Below, one piece after another: positions 45,601 through 57,482 of a stretch of 64,000 nucleotides of DNA. The stretch is from Apoderus coryli (Eukaryota; Arthropoda; Insecta; Coleoptera; Attelabidae): positions 15,840,297 to 15,904,296 of the forward strand of contig OU452206.1 of the NCBI GenBank assembly GCA_911728435.2. The letters are read 5' to 3'. A model generated the notes under the pieces. That model did not search any database and was not told the DNA's origin. It saw only the letters and a list, made by a program, of their open reading frames with translations. Every line of letters starts with the position of its first letter. The first letter of the stretch is position 1. Both the position numbers and the translations under genes were made by a program.

Positions 45601-45891
45601 ATGTTAGATCGAGAAATGTCATTGAAGAAAATAGCTAAAATACTACATGATTGGGCTTATAACATGCAGAAACAACACAAGGAAAATTACAAAGAACTCA
45701 CCGTCAGTCAATTTGGAAATAGAATGCGGAATGGAAAATTATGTAAAAATTACAGAATAAATATAAACCCATTGAGGCTGATAGAATTTAAGGGCGCAAG
45801 TCAAGCGGAGATTCACAAGAATCTGAATTACAGAGCGAATAAAACCAACGCAAAGTGCGACTTCACTAACTTACTTAGAAAACTGCAATGA
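45601..45891 (+). CDS. Hypothetical 96-residue frame, unrecognised
   Basis: An ATG frame of 96 codons encodes a basic protein, rich in Lys, Asn and Arg (LKKIAKILHDWAYNMQKQH, NRMRNGKLCKNYRININPL, FKGASQAEIHKNLNYRANK). It lies inside tai intron 6. No motif or family is recognised and there is no nearby transposon end that explains it. The composition looks more protein-like than its neighbours, but 96 codons can occur by chance in 17 kb. It could be a remnant of a mobile-element gene. Confidence 0.25.
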   Translation: MLDREMSLKKIAKILHDWAYNMQKQHKENYKELTVSQFGNRMRNGKLCKNYRININPLRLIEFKGASQAEIHKNLNYRANKTNAKCDFTNLLRKLQ

Positions 45892-48800
45892 AGAGACTTC
45901 AGCCCTCTCCTATGAACAATGTCGGACCCTCCGCAATTGCGGGTGCATATTTGCAGTTTCAGGTGGTCGGGTACACAATATACTATTGTGGGAAGCAATT
46001 TACGGCGATGTAGAAGTGATGCGCGCGCTCGTACGTTTTTAAAGTCCCCGGTATAACGTAGTGCATGGATTATAGTTAATAATATTTTATTTACATTTTC
46101 TACAAAATTTTAAAGTGTAAATAAATATTGTGTATTTATTTTACGTAAATAACAATAACTTTCATATAATAAAATAAAGACAAATGATTTCAAAAAAGGT
46201 TATTGCGCTGAAAAATTCAAGGTTATGGCGTCATTTGTTTTTGTAGTTAATTAAAATTTTGTGTTTTATTTAAATTTTTAAATAAAATACATAAATACTT
46301 ATCTATTAATATTTTGACTTCGTGATTTTCGTTATGCGAAAAAATTAAAATAAATCCGATTAATTTGATATAGCTGAATGAGAAATTACTCACTTTTATC
46401 TTTGTTTTGTTTTTTTGTTAACTTAAAACAACTTAAGTATGGACGTGCTTCAGAGAATTTTACACCTTTTTGCATAATGAAAAAGTGGCATCGCCTTAAT
46501 GTCCTGAAGATAATATCGATAATTTGCATTGCTACTCGTGATCTATGTAATTTTAAGCGTACAATATCTTTTTGTTGTGCTTGTTTTTTATTTTACTTAT
46601 TTTTCAATTATCTTCTTCGGGTCTTCCGCAGGGAACTAATCTAGTAAGTAAGCGAATTTACCTAAATTTGTTATAGAAAAAGACCCCAAAGCTAAATGTA
46701 AAAATAAAATAAATTACACGTCAAATATCATATTGATGTTGAACTGCATTTCTGTTCACCAAAGAGGTGAAATCCTATAGAGATATCATAGCGTTTAATT
46801 AGATAATGTCCTCACAGGGCGGAGCTAATTTTGACATAAGCGGACCACCTTAATTAAGAAAGTGTTTGCTCTTGGAACTTTACAATCATTTTTCTTTAAC
46901 GTTAATTCACATTTGTTGGCTAGCTTATTATAACCATATTATTCAGCATTTCTAAGTAGGTAAATCTGGGACTACGCAACAACATAAGGGCTGTTATAAC
47001 GATGCATTAATATAAAATAAATACAAATTTCGACAAAATTAACTCGATAGACCAAGATTTTTTTTTCTCTTTGGTGGTTTGTAAACAGTTCTAACAATAT
47101 CAATAATAATTATTATAAGTCGGTATAATATTTGTTTAATCTTGATTTGTCTCTACCTCCAAACTTAAACTTCAGAATCAGTACGATTAAAACACCTCTT
47201 ACTAGGTTAATTTTGACACTAGCGGACTACATATAGTGCCATCTTTAGTCGCAGTGTTACTGGAATAGAATTTATACAACAACAAAACAGTTGACGTATA
47301 GAAACAAACTTATCGTTGTCTATTAATGTCACTGTCAAGTTCTATATTGGTTGTGTCATTGGGAATTATTTACCTTTTTTGGTAATGATATCTTACTTGT
47401 AGCTTTGTAACTAAGTTTAGTTTCGTTTAACGTTAACGTGTGAATAGCCATTACTTTAAACAAAAGCAAAATGTATATAAAAATACACCAAGAGCATCCA
47501 GCAAAAATGAGTATTGTATATTTCACTTACTATTACCAAATATGGTAACCAGAATTTCTCTGTAAATAAATTAAAATATTGGAAGTGATGGTCATACTTT
47601 TAATGTGAAGGATAATATTATGTATATGTACAGCATACCTATATTATATATTATTTACTACATAGTAAGAGTATATACTTACTGTATATACAAGCCAGTT
47701 TTGGAGTTGGCTTTTCATTGTTAATTTTTGTTTTTCATATCATATGTATTATAGCTACAGTCTTAGTCAATGCACAGTGCTGTACTTTTAGGAATTCTGA
47801 TATTTGATCATGTTTTATTTTTTGATATCTGGTAGCAAAAATTTTGATAGGGTTTTAAAGATTAAGGATGGGATTAGGTAATGAGGTATTTTAATGTCAA
47901 AACAATAAAAAAGCTAATGGAACAATTTTGAAAATAAGAACTGTGTAAAAATGGTTTCTATAACATAACTGTAACGGTACTGTTCTGTGTGAGCCACTGA
48001 GTTTAACAACATATTGTAAATGCTTTTACGAGAGTCAATAAAAGCCGAAAAAGATATATTGGAGACAATATAATATAAGACAGCTCTTTATTATTGAAAC
48101 GGTTGTTTAAAGGATGTTTTGTGATTGAAAAATTTATGCTGTGTTATATTCTTTGACATGAAAAGAAATGTAACATGAACCATGGAGAATTATTAGTATT
48201 TTGTTGTAATATATTGTGACAACAAAAATATATTGCTGTCCAGGATGATTTAATAAATTAGATGAAGAATTATACTATTTTTGTCAATCTACCTATTTCC
48301 TTTTATAGTAGCGATAATATAAAATACATATCTACATGATATAACAAGTTTATCTCAAATTAAGAAAGCAAATAGCTTCAAAGGGCACGCACTCGAACTC
48401 CGCACCGGTTGCACAGCAATTGACGTCAAATTTTGTTTTGAATTGACGGTGAAAGATATAAATGTTCAGGAAATGACAAAGAATGGAGCATAACAATGTT
48501 TATGTCGGTACTTACTCTTCTTTTTTCGCATACTGCGTTTGAAAATTTGTTACGATTTTATATTATTTATAAAATATCTGAACATATTGCGTAGTTGTAC
48601 ATAAAATCAAAATTAGAACATATTATGAAGGATGGAATTGACAATTACAACTAATGACATTACAATATTTTGATAAGTATGAAGTTAATTACATTGACAT
48701 AGAATTAACACAATAATAAAAGGAACATGTAAATAATATGTGTTTTAAGCATTATAAAATACGAAACGTTAATGAAGTTGAAACAAATTGTAAAAATATT

Positions 48801-51460
48801 AAAGACAAAACAAAAATGGATACAAATATTGTAATTTTTATTAGGTTGATTAATTTTTATTAGGTTGATGTCAAGTTGAACATTGAAAAATATACCCAAA
48901 TACTTGTCCTACTCACATCAACAGAGAACTGGTCAAACGTAGACTATGTCAGATACGCGTGTAAGTAGTAGTGAGTGGGCGTGGTTTAAGGTCGTGATAA
49001 AATCAGCGGTGTAAAGTTAACCAAAGATATCGAACTCCTGGGAAGAAAAAACTAATTTCACACAATCACAGAAAATGATATCAGTGAGATCGGTAGGGGT
49101 TCGATACAAATGGGAACTGGTGGGTGTGGTTAGAATTGACAACAAAGGGGTAATCATAAAACATCGAATTCATCTCAAGAGAAGGAAAGAGACTTAGTGT
49201 AATATTGGTAATAAGTAAGTGTGAAAATTAAGATACAAAAGAAAGGATCACGCAAAAATGATATAAGTTGACAATAGTAAACACCCAAACGCCACGTCGC
49301 GTGGTACAAAACCACGACTCTGATTGGTTTAATATAGACAAATGACAATTGACCTGCGCACTGATGCTCACAAAATACTAGACTAGACACACTGACTACA
49401 TAGTATTCCCATGTATGTCTACGAATTCCCTATAATATAGTCCTACGTATTTGTAAACGTTAATTTTAATAACAAATAAGTTTTTCCAGGTTAGGTTTAC
49501 TATTACTCATTTTACAATTCATATTATACATACTACAGTACCTAGTTCAGCTTCAGGAGAAAATGTAAATATCTTAGATATGTATTCAAAAATTACAAAA
49601 CAACTATAATAAATAACATTGAATTAATTACTATAATAGTTAAAGTGGAAGCTATTCTTCTATTTTTCAGCCATTTTACTAATAATTATTCTGAACCTAC
49701 CTTAACTGTCAGTGAGAATATAATTCTTTTTCTTCCTCTCAACATGTAAGCAAAGCAACATGACGTCATAGTAATGTGTATAAGGGATGTTATTTTTCTA
49801 CCTGGGGTCCCTTCTTCTTGCAACCCTGGTGCAAGTAATAAAGAGCGAGACGGCAAAAAAAGCAAACAAACCCTCCCAGTTCTAATAGTTTTATCTGTTA
49901 AACAACTGCTATCTCCGAAGTAAAATTGTATAAACGTTGGTAAAATAATATGATTAAAACTTATAGCAAGCAAAAGAAGGACATTAAGTACAAATGGATT
50001 ATCAATTTGTAGAAAAGTAAATAGTTTGATTAGTGATTCATACAGTAATTTGATAATAATGTGGACTATTTAATTATTTTGTGCCTGTAGATATTCCAGT
50101 GATTTGTGTGTAGCATTTAGTGTGTTCTGTGTTGTTTTTGAAAAATGTACTGTCGACGTGTGTTTCCTGATACGACTAGTCAGTCTAATATTCCATCATC
50201 GCAAATTGTGGTAATTATGAATTATTATAACTTTAGTGGTGTGCTACTAGTAGAAGTTTTTTTTCCTATATTATAATTAAATTGGTAACTCAATTAGCGG
50301 CAGACTAAACTTCCGTTGTTGTCATATTCAAATGTTTTACACTTTACACGTGGTTGTTGCAAAAATTTAACACATTTACGTACGTAGGTTACTAGGTTAT
50401 GTTTTTTATGACTCCAAACCAGTTCTTTTTCTTAAACACATAGGTAGGTATTATAGGTACACCTATCTAGGTAGTTTTTGTCTTTCTGGTTTCAATATTT
50501 TATAGGTATTTAATTTACCTACATTTTTTAATATTAGGAAATATTACTTATTACACCGACGTTTTAATTTACCGATTTCCAATAACATGAGTTTTAAATT
50601 GAAATTTGAAGTGCACCGTTTTTTAGTGTTTATATTATGTTCTAGTCTGAGTATTAGTGCAATAGGTATATGATTAGGAATAACGAAAAAATATTTATAT
50701 ATGTATAAGTAAACAGAGAAAGAGAAAATGGACTTTGAACGGGAAATATTTGAAAATGAAATGGATCTTATAAAGATCATTGATTAATCGGGTTTTCACG
50801 TCAAATTAAGATCAGAACCAACTATTTTGATAAAATGGACGATTTAACGTTCTTAAAACTTCTAGACTAACAGAAGAGACTGCGTTAAGTACATCTTGCT
50901 TGCCCTATCAGTTTTTTTTATCTTTTTATTATGGTATTTGTGAATTAAGTATATTAAATAATAAAGTCGGTTTATTGGGTGTAAAATAATGTGAATTCCT
51001 TTTGCTTGATTCCATTTTACTGGTTTCTTAAATCCACAAGTTTTAGGATGTCACAGAAGTTCTTAGATATCTATTAAAACGAATAGATCTATGAAGTCTT
51101 TCTACAACATGTTATAAAATCACTAACATACCACATAAGTAAATGGTACCTATTATACTCTTCAGTATTTTTTTAATTCAAACTGTTTATTATTATTAGA
51201 ATAACCTGTTTTATTTTTCTTCTACTTCTTGAGTTTACGTTAAATGACATGACATATAGTAACAACGTTGTCAGATTGTGATGGCCCTAAAATTGCGGTT
51301 TAGTTAAACAGGATATATTAGTCGAATTCATGCCATGACCGATTATAAACGGTTTAACTATGCATTCACGCGACCCCGGTTACTGCGGGTTTCACTATAA
51401 TGACGTCAGGAAAAAGCAGTTCATGACGTCATAGTTTGTATTCGGTTTAACCAAACGTAA
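45892..51460. other. Long intron stretch without recognised gene or defined repeat
   Basis: About 5.5 kb, AT-rich. Frames such as 46378-46644, 49175-49390 and 49686-49973 have no recognisable motif and no splice context in frame with tai. I see no inverted or tandem repeat of note here. Confidence 0.45.
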
Positions 51461-51462
51461 CT

Positions 51463-51990
51463 AGGGATTAGGGATACTAACGATACTTTTGCTGCAGTAT
51501 CGAGTATATTTGGTATCGATACTTTTAGAACGATTCCAAGTTGGTATCGATACTTTCGTAGCAGTATCGGTATCGAAAATAATTATTGTACATTATACTG
51601 CCACCACAATTTCTTTTATTTATTTTCTTCAGTTTTTTCGACAGTTTCTTCCTAAATGCTCGATATTCTGGATAAATTAATTATATGACAATTTTGTTTT
51701 TAATTTCATATACCACACCGTACATCATACATTGATGTGCTTATTTTTATCATTGTTTTAGAGTTTATTTTATCACTTTATGTTCACAGAACATACATCA
51801 TAGATCTCCTATGTTATGTAACACAAAATATAATATACAAACAGCAGTTTTATTGTTAAAAGTGTTGTGTACACTTTCGATGCCGATACCTAAGAGTATC
51901 GATACTTTTTAGACAAGTATCGGTATAATCAATACTTGGCAAAAAGTATAGGTATCGGAATCGATACTTTTTATTATTTTCGCGTCCCTA
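51463..51990. mobile_element. MITE with repeated GTATCGATAC motifs
   Basis: The left end (TAGGGATACTAACGATAC) and right end (complement of GTATCGA...CGCGTCCCTAAA) are loosely inverted. GGTATCGATACTTT-like words recur four or more times near both ends (51485-51580 and 51875-51980), in both directions. The interior is AT-rich and non-coding. The layout suggests a hAT-type MITE with sub-terminal repeats; the target duplication was not resolved. Confidence 0.55.
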
Positions 51991-52546
51991 AAAGTAACCA
52001 TGCCGATGTGCTGCGTTATTATCGGTCCCAGGGTTGCCAGATTGGGGTTTTTTCGCAATTTTGGGGAAACAAATAAAGTTAGGAAATTACCACAGCATTA
52101 ATAAGTACAGCATTCCGACTCCACGTTGGCACTTTGAAATAAACTGTGACGTATGACGCCGCCATTTTGGGTTACAAGTCAGGTCCTGACTAAGAATAAT
52201 TATAGTTTTTGGTTTCTAACCACAGTACTGTATTTTCATTTTTGTAAAAATATTTAAGTACATAATAATATCGCTGTCAATTTCAGAAATATTTGTGGTG
52301 TGTCATGGTGATTGAAAACAGCCTTGAGTGGTGGTATCAGTTAAATGTTGACATGATTGGGTGATTTTTAATAATAATAAACACAACAATAATACAGACT
52401 TTATTAGTAAAAACGACATCATACACCGATCCCCGGAACTTCAATCTTTCATATAAGTATTCCGCCTATTTCCATCTGATGATTTTATTAATCAAAATTA
52501 GTGAATGAAAATCCGACGTTGTTTAATTATTAACCAGCCGATTTCC
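51991..52546. other. Intron sequence; possible hAT-type end
   Basis: CCAGGGTTGCCAGATTGGGG near 52028 resembles a hAT MITE end, without a visible partner. No gene. Confidence 0.35.
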
Positions 52547-53202
52547 TTAATCTTATTGCTAGCATCTTTCACCCCTACGAATTCCACATACAAGCCGTGT
52601 GCCTGAATTCTGCATCAACTGAATCGTGTTCTCAGCAATTTTAGTCAAACAAGGGCCATATATATATTGTCAATAATATATTGCGTTATCATGTTATCTC
52701 GCCACAAGACAACTTGTGTTTATGTTTTACTTTCATTTAGTTTAGAAACATTAGATACTGCCATTTCGTAATATAAATTTTACGGTTATACAAATAGTTG
52801 TTATCAACGTAAAATTATCTAGTATTCATCTTTATTTTTGCTTATTACTCACCTAACAGGATCTGTGGGGAAGCGAAAAAAATGTTTAGAGCAAGTGTAC
52901 CGCTTATTGGGACAACATTTAGCAGCACACACATGTCCTCCCTGATTGTTCATTGTATTAATCATAAGATACGTTAATAAAAATAAAATCCTTTTAATTC
53001 TCACGAACACTATACCAAAAACACATAATTAGATTACAAACACAATATTTATTTATCTCGTACACGCCGACAATGAACTATATATTGAACACAGGAGTGA
53101 ACGGTATCTATCTACGTCAATGCGATTATTGTGACGTTTTAACCCATAATGGCGGCATGCGCGACGATATGCGCAGGACGGCTCGCAAGCGGAAAGTCAG
53201 AA
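52547..53202 (+). repeat. Direct duplication, copy 2 (end of intron 6)
   Basis: 656 bp matching 37018-37678 in the same orientation. It begins inside LINE RT sequence that continues in copy 1 but not here, so copy 2 is probably the derived one. It ends about 230 bp before the exon 7 acceptor. Confidence 0.9.
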
Positions 53203-53433
53203 ATAATAATTTATTATACTGTGACATTACTTAACGACATAACCTCACAAAATAAAAATGTTAAAACATAAATATATCAACAATCGGTTTCTTCTCGCTC
53301 ATTCACGCGGTTTGAATCGGTTGTGATGAAGGGCCAAAGCCAAGAACAACTCATCATAACCGCGGTTATAATCGGTGAATGGCGTGAATTCGACTATTGT
53401 TGTACGATATTAATTCATACTTTTTTTTTTCAG

Positions 53434-53688
53434 CTTCTAAATGAGAAAAGTGAAGATGATGATCTCGAAGCGAAAGCCGGTGTGAAGAAAAAGAGCGAAC
53501 TACTTCACCAGCTGTTGAAAAAAGACACAGACAATGACAATGATCGAAAAACCGATGTACCAGAAGATACGTTGTTGCAGAGTCTAGGATTTTCATCTGG
53601 GTCTCCAGATTCTGACAGACGTGGATCTAAACGACCATTGGAAGATCCAGAAGGAAGAGACGCGAAGAAGTACAACGATAATTCACAG
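53434..53688 (+). CDS. tai: taiman exon (third and fourth LXXLL)
   Basis: Begins after a T-run and CAG, in phase 0. Its first residues LLNEKSEDDD complete the LLQLL box begun in the previous exon. SELLHQLLKKDTDND carries LHQLL (residues about 681-685), the closest in sequence to the central box of vertebrate p160 proteins. A charged Asp/Lys/Arg-rich tail (DSDRRGSKRPLEDPEGRDAK) follows. It ends NDNSQ in phase 0 before GTAAAC. Receptor-interaction domain. Confidence 0.94.
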
Positions 53689-53886
53689 GTAAACTAGTTA
53701 GTACATAACATTGTTGGTTTTATTCCTTTATAATTTATAATTTCTTACATCTTTTGATATTTGTAAGATCAATGAAGATTTCCTAGAAATATTTTAAGTC
53801 TTAGAGTTTAGATTGTGTCTAGCTTCTCACACAGAAATCGTTTCCCGTTATGTGAACAAGGAAATTGATGTTAAGTTACTGTTTAG

Positions 53887-54092
53887 GTTACATCGTCTGC
53901 TCGCACCGACTTGAGCAAAAAGAATCGTATGCTCGTGTCCTTATTGGCCAAACGGCCACCAAATCTACCATCCATACCGCCAATACCTCATAGCATTATC
54001 ACAGCCACACCTCAGGAAAATCTGCCTAGGATCGCCGATCCTGCAAAAAATACCTTAAATTCTATTAACCAAAATATACAACAAATGAACAA
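53887..54092 (+). CDS. tai: taiman exon (fifth LXXLL)
   Basis: Begins after TGTTTAG in phase 0: VTSSARTDLSKKNRMLVSLL. LVSLL (residues about 758-762) is the fifth LXXLL and LAKRPPNLPSIPPIP follows. Leu-Ser-Lys-Lys-Asn before the box is characteristic of insect taiman as I recall it. It ends with two bases of an Asn codon before GTAAGT; the next intron is 61 bp. Confidence 0.93.
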
Positions 54093-54153
54093 GTAAGTAT
54101 TATTATTCATGTATTCCTTATTGACTATTTTTAATTATTTTTTTTTGGTTTAG

Positions 54154-54296
54154 TTCTAGAATAAATGCACCGAGACCGGTGGGTAGACCACCACATAATA
54201 GCAACTACAATATGCAGAGGATTGATGTACATAGAATGATGTTGAATAATAATTTTCAATCACCTGCGACATCGACAACTGATAACAACAATATTG
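54154..54296 (+). CDS. tai: taiman exon (Asn-rich linker)
   Basis: Begins after TGGTTTAG and reads NSRINAPRPVGRPPHNSNYN and VHRMMLNNNFQSPATSTTDN (residues about 811-858), ending in phase 1 before GTAAGC. Disordered, Asn- and Pro-rich, no domain. Confidence 0.88.
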
Positions 54297-54739
54297 GTAA
54301 GCGTACTGTTTTGAATCTCCTTATTTTGGTAACACCAACCAACCCTTGTCTAGATCTGTAAAAAAAATATATTTATGAATCGAGTACTCATAATGCGATT
54401 ATGAGTCAGAGATCAGAGAACTAGTCCTAGGTTTGTTGCCTATATAACATTTCAGATATGCTGTGGCTTCCAAAACTGTATTCTCAGATATAATACGTTG
54501 AATTTAACATAAATTTCGTTATTTGAGTGCTCTTGAATACTACTGATAATAATAATAAATGACTTTATTGTGATTATAATTTTTACAACAAATTACATTA
54601 TCACAAAATGCGAAGTTGAGGCATAGCATAGCCTCTTAACCGTACATTTATGAAAAGAAGATTAACTGAAATAAAACTCCTACATTAATTTACAAAAAGA
54701 AAAGGAAAAAAAAAGATAAGCGAAACGGAAAACATTATA

Positions 54740-55981
54740 CGAGGCATGTTTTTTAAGTAAGTACCGTTTTGGAATTAAAAAAAGACGTGCAAAGATATCG
54801 CAATAATTTTATTTTTACATGAAAGCCTGTACCTTAATCTACTTTTCTACATAATTTCCGTGAATATTGAGGCACTTGTCATAACGTGGCACCAGTTTTT
54901 GAATACCCTCCTCATAAAATTCTGCCGCCTGACTTTTTAACCACTGTATCACAAATGTTTTGACTTCGTTATCGTCTTGAAGACGCTGACCACCCAGGTG
55001 TTTCTTCAAGTGCAGGAACAATTGGTAGTCGCTGGGCGCCAGATCAGGGCTGTATCGAGGATGATCTAGAGTTTCCCATTTAAAAGATTTGATGAGATGA
55101 GCAAAACTATACCCTTACTCAACTTGCCACGTCTTTTGTTCTGGATTGCACGACGCAGATTGTTCAATGTCTCACAATAAGACTCTGCGTTGATTGTCTC
55201 ATTACGAGGCAGAAACTCCACTAGCAATACTCCTTTTCTGTACCAAAAAACTGTGCACATGATTTTCCGGGCAGAAATTGTTTGCTTAAACTTCACTCTT
55301 TTGGGTGATGATGAATGTCGCCATTCCATGGATTGTTGTTTCGATTCTGGTGTGACGTAGGCCAGCCATGTTTCGTCACCAGTAACAATTTGGTCTAAAA
55401 AATTGTGGTACCGCTCAAGGAAAGTCAATGCACTGCCTAAACGTTGGGTTTTGTGCAAATCCGTCAACATTTTTGGAACCCAACGTGAACACAATTTCCG
55501 GTAATTCAAGTTCTCTGTCACAATGCGATACAAAACACTACGAGAATATTGAGGAAAGCAGTCGCACATTGATGAAATTGTAAAGCGTCTGTTTTCTCTC
55601 ACCTTTTCCTCCACTTTCTGCACCAAATCTTCATTAACGACCGAAGGACGCCCACTCCGTTCTTCATCATGCACATTTGTGCGGCCATCTTTAAATGCTC
55701 TCACCCATTTCCTTACCATTCCATCACTCATAATGTTTTGTCCGTAAACTTCACAGATCTCACGATGAATATCGATCGGTTTACGCCTTTAGCACTAAGA
55801 AATCGTATAACAGCCCGTAATTCACAATCGGCGGGACTCACGATTGTCGGAGGCATCTTAAACACTCAGTAAACAACGTATACAATGAGGAATCAGACTG
55901 TAATGGCGTCAGTGCGTAGACAAGAGCGCGGAACGCCGACCGGTACTTACGAAACGGTACTTACTAAAAAAACGTGCCTCG
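54740..55981 (-). mobile_element. Mariner element, nearly full length
   Basis: The ends (CGAGGCATGTTTTTTAAGTAA and the complement of CGAGGCACGTTTTTTTAGTAA, with AGTACCGTTT inside) are inverted and flanked by TA (54738-54739, 55982-55983). 1,242 bp. It encodes one transposase on the minus strand with few lesions, so it is young compared with the other mariners here. Confidence 0.9.
54839..55860 (-). pseudogene. Mariner transposase lacking the second catalytic Asp
   Basis: Starts MPPTIVSPADCELRAVIRFL at 55858. A frameshift near 55780 leads into REICEVYGQNIMSDGMVRKW, ERSGRPSVV, then VTGDETWLAYVTPESKQQSM (first Asp in GDETW), ARKIMCTVFWYRKGVLLVEF and ETINAESYCETLNNLRRAI. After GKLSKGIVLL the usual HxDNARPH block is deleted. 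The sequence resumes in another frame with YSPDLAPSD (third Asp) and HLKKHLGGQRLQDDNEVKTF to a C-terminus NIHGNYVEK, stop at 54839. DDD triad broken, so non-autonomous. Confidence 0.9.
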
Positions 55982-56373
55982 TAGTTTAGATATAACGTAA
56001 GAAAACGACCTTTCGAATAATGCCGTATTAGGTGAGGATGGCGCTATCACATTCTCATTGCGGATCTTAACATGATGTGCCAGCGCACGAAAGTCAATCT
56101 TGCTATACAGATACCCCGGCGTCCCACTCAAAATAATTTTATTGAACATTACTAGAAAGTGCATTCTCCGTCGCTGCTCCATATTCAACCATTTTAACTC
56201 TCTTCTCTTTGCCGTTATTCCACGTTCCCTTCTTCTAATGCCAGATATTAGGCGAACACAAGAATTTTGCTGAATCCTACGCACCTCCGTACTAACAAGG
56301 CAAGGTATCACACAGCAACCTCCTCAAAGACGCATCTGTGTCATAGTATTATGTGTGTATTTTTCCGTTACAG

Positions 56374-56642
56374 GTTGGTCAAATAACAATTTGCAGATCT
56401 CAGCTGATATGATGTTTCCGAGCATTTTGGATGAAGTAATTGATTTTGTGCCAGACGGTAGTATAAATCTACCGGATCTGAATGAGGGACAACAGGCTGA
56501 TTTTCAAAATGGTTTAAGCGAAACAATGGCCATCAATATCATCCAGGAATCCTTAATGCAATTCGAGACTGATGTCAATACACCATCTTCATCTACAATG
56601 ACTATTGCTGGAACTCCTCCTGCCTATTCCACTGCCACTCAT
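56374..56642 (+). CDS. tai: taiman exon (acidic activation-type region)
   Basis: Begins after CCGTTACAG; the split Gly codon gives NNNI-GWSNNNLQISADMMFP. SILDEVIDFVPDGSINLPDL and AINIIQESLMQFETDVNTP (residues about 858-948) are acidic, helix-prone and hydrophobic, as in the CBP/p300-binding activation domain of p160 proteins; this assignment is by analogy. It ends at HisCAT in phase 0 before GTAAGT. Confidence 0.92.
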
Positions 56643-56797
56643 GTAAGTTCTAAAAAAAAACAGCTTCAACTTTACTAAAAGAAGAAAACACTTTTAGAGA
56701 CTTGAAAGCATAAGTTTGTTGGGATACTTTAAGCTCCAGCGATCAATTCAAAAAGGCAGTTTTAGAAACCAAATAATTTGCTTTTGCCACCTTTTAG

Positions 56798-56971
56798 GTA
56801 ACATCTCAAAATAATCAAAATGTTGGTTATCCACCGCCTCCGAACTATCCTCAGGCGAAATACCCACGCATGGGCTTAAGACCAGCAGCTGCTACACCAT
56901 ATGGCAACACTGCCAATCTTACAAATCAACAGCAGTTCATATTGCAACAGCAAAGAAAACAGCAACAAGAT
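56798..56971 (+). CDS. tai: taiman exon (Pro/Tyr- and Gln-rich)
   Basis: Begins after ACCTTTTAG in phase 0 and reads VTSQNNQNVGYPPPPNYPQA, GLRPAAATPYGNTANLTN, then QQQFILQQQRKQQQD (residues about 949-1006), 58 codons, phase 0, followed by GTAAGT. It has no internal ATG start, so it is easily missed. Start of the Gln-rich C-terminal part. Confidence 0.9.
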
Positions 56972-57482
56972 GTAAGTAAACAATATTTTATAAAAGAATA
57001 AATGGCATTTGATTGTTTGGCATATACCCAATATATAACGAGATACAACCTCCTGACGGCCGGCCGTCGCCCTTCCTATAAACATAGTTGCCAGCGTTTA
57101 ATTGCACTAAGACCTTAGCACCTACCAAAAGGATCTTGCCCAAACAGCATAAGAAACACGCTTCACCACATTAAACTGCCACAAGCTGCAACTGATTGCC
57201 AGTGTTTGTATTTTTAATAGCATTATAAAGAATTCGACAGCAGACTACTTTAAACAGTTGATGAGGGTGTATTAAGTTATTTGCACCAACAGAGTATTGC
57301 CTGAACTGTTATCCTCTTTTAAAACAAAATGTCTTCCAACTAATAAGTTTTACACCCAAAAAAAAAAGCCTAGCTAATCTCTCTCCCTTCCTTATTTTGA
57401 CCGGTACATTAACAGAAATTCAAGACCTACTCAATTATTTTAATTCCCTCCACCAATCGATAGAATTAACAATTGAACTTGA
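56972..57482. other. Intron 11 sequence before the RTE LINE; no gene
   Basis: No repeat boundary or coding sequence recognised. Confidence 0.5.

Larger units (their letters stand above)
54545..56345 (-). pseudogene. LINE C-terminal fragment split by a mariner
   Basis: Minus strand at 55984-56311: VRRIQQNSCVRLISGIRRRE, LKWLNMEQRRRMHFLVMFNK, GTPGYLYSKIDFR and TALFERSFSYVISKL, the post-RT C-terminus of a CR1/Jockey-like LINE. The mariner at 54740-55981 interrupts it; beyond that the frame closes (YNVFRFAYLF...). The 3' end reads GACTTTATTGTGAT beside (AAT)n at 54548-54575. 5'-truncated, dead, antisense to tai, about 30 bp upstream of exon 10. Confidence 0.8.

Noticed and set aside
46378..46644. 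Hydrophobic 88-codon frame
   Set aside because: No family, no splice context, composition explained by high A+T.
37018..53202. The 660-bp direct repeats as LTRs of one large retrotransposon
   Set aside because: They do not start TG or end CA, begin inside a LINE RT, and no gag-pol lies between them.
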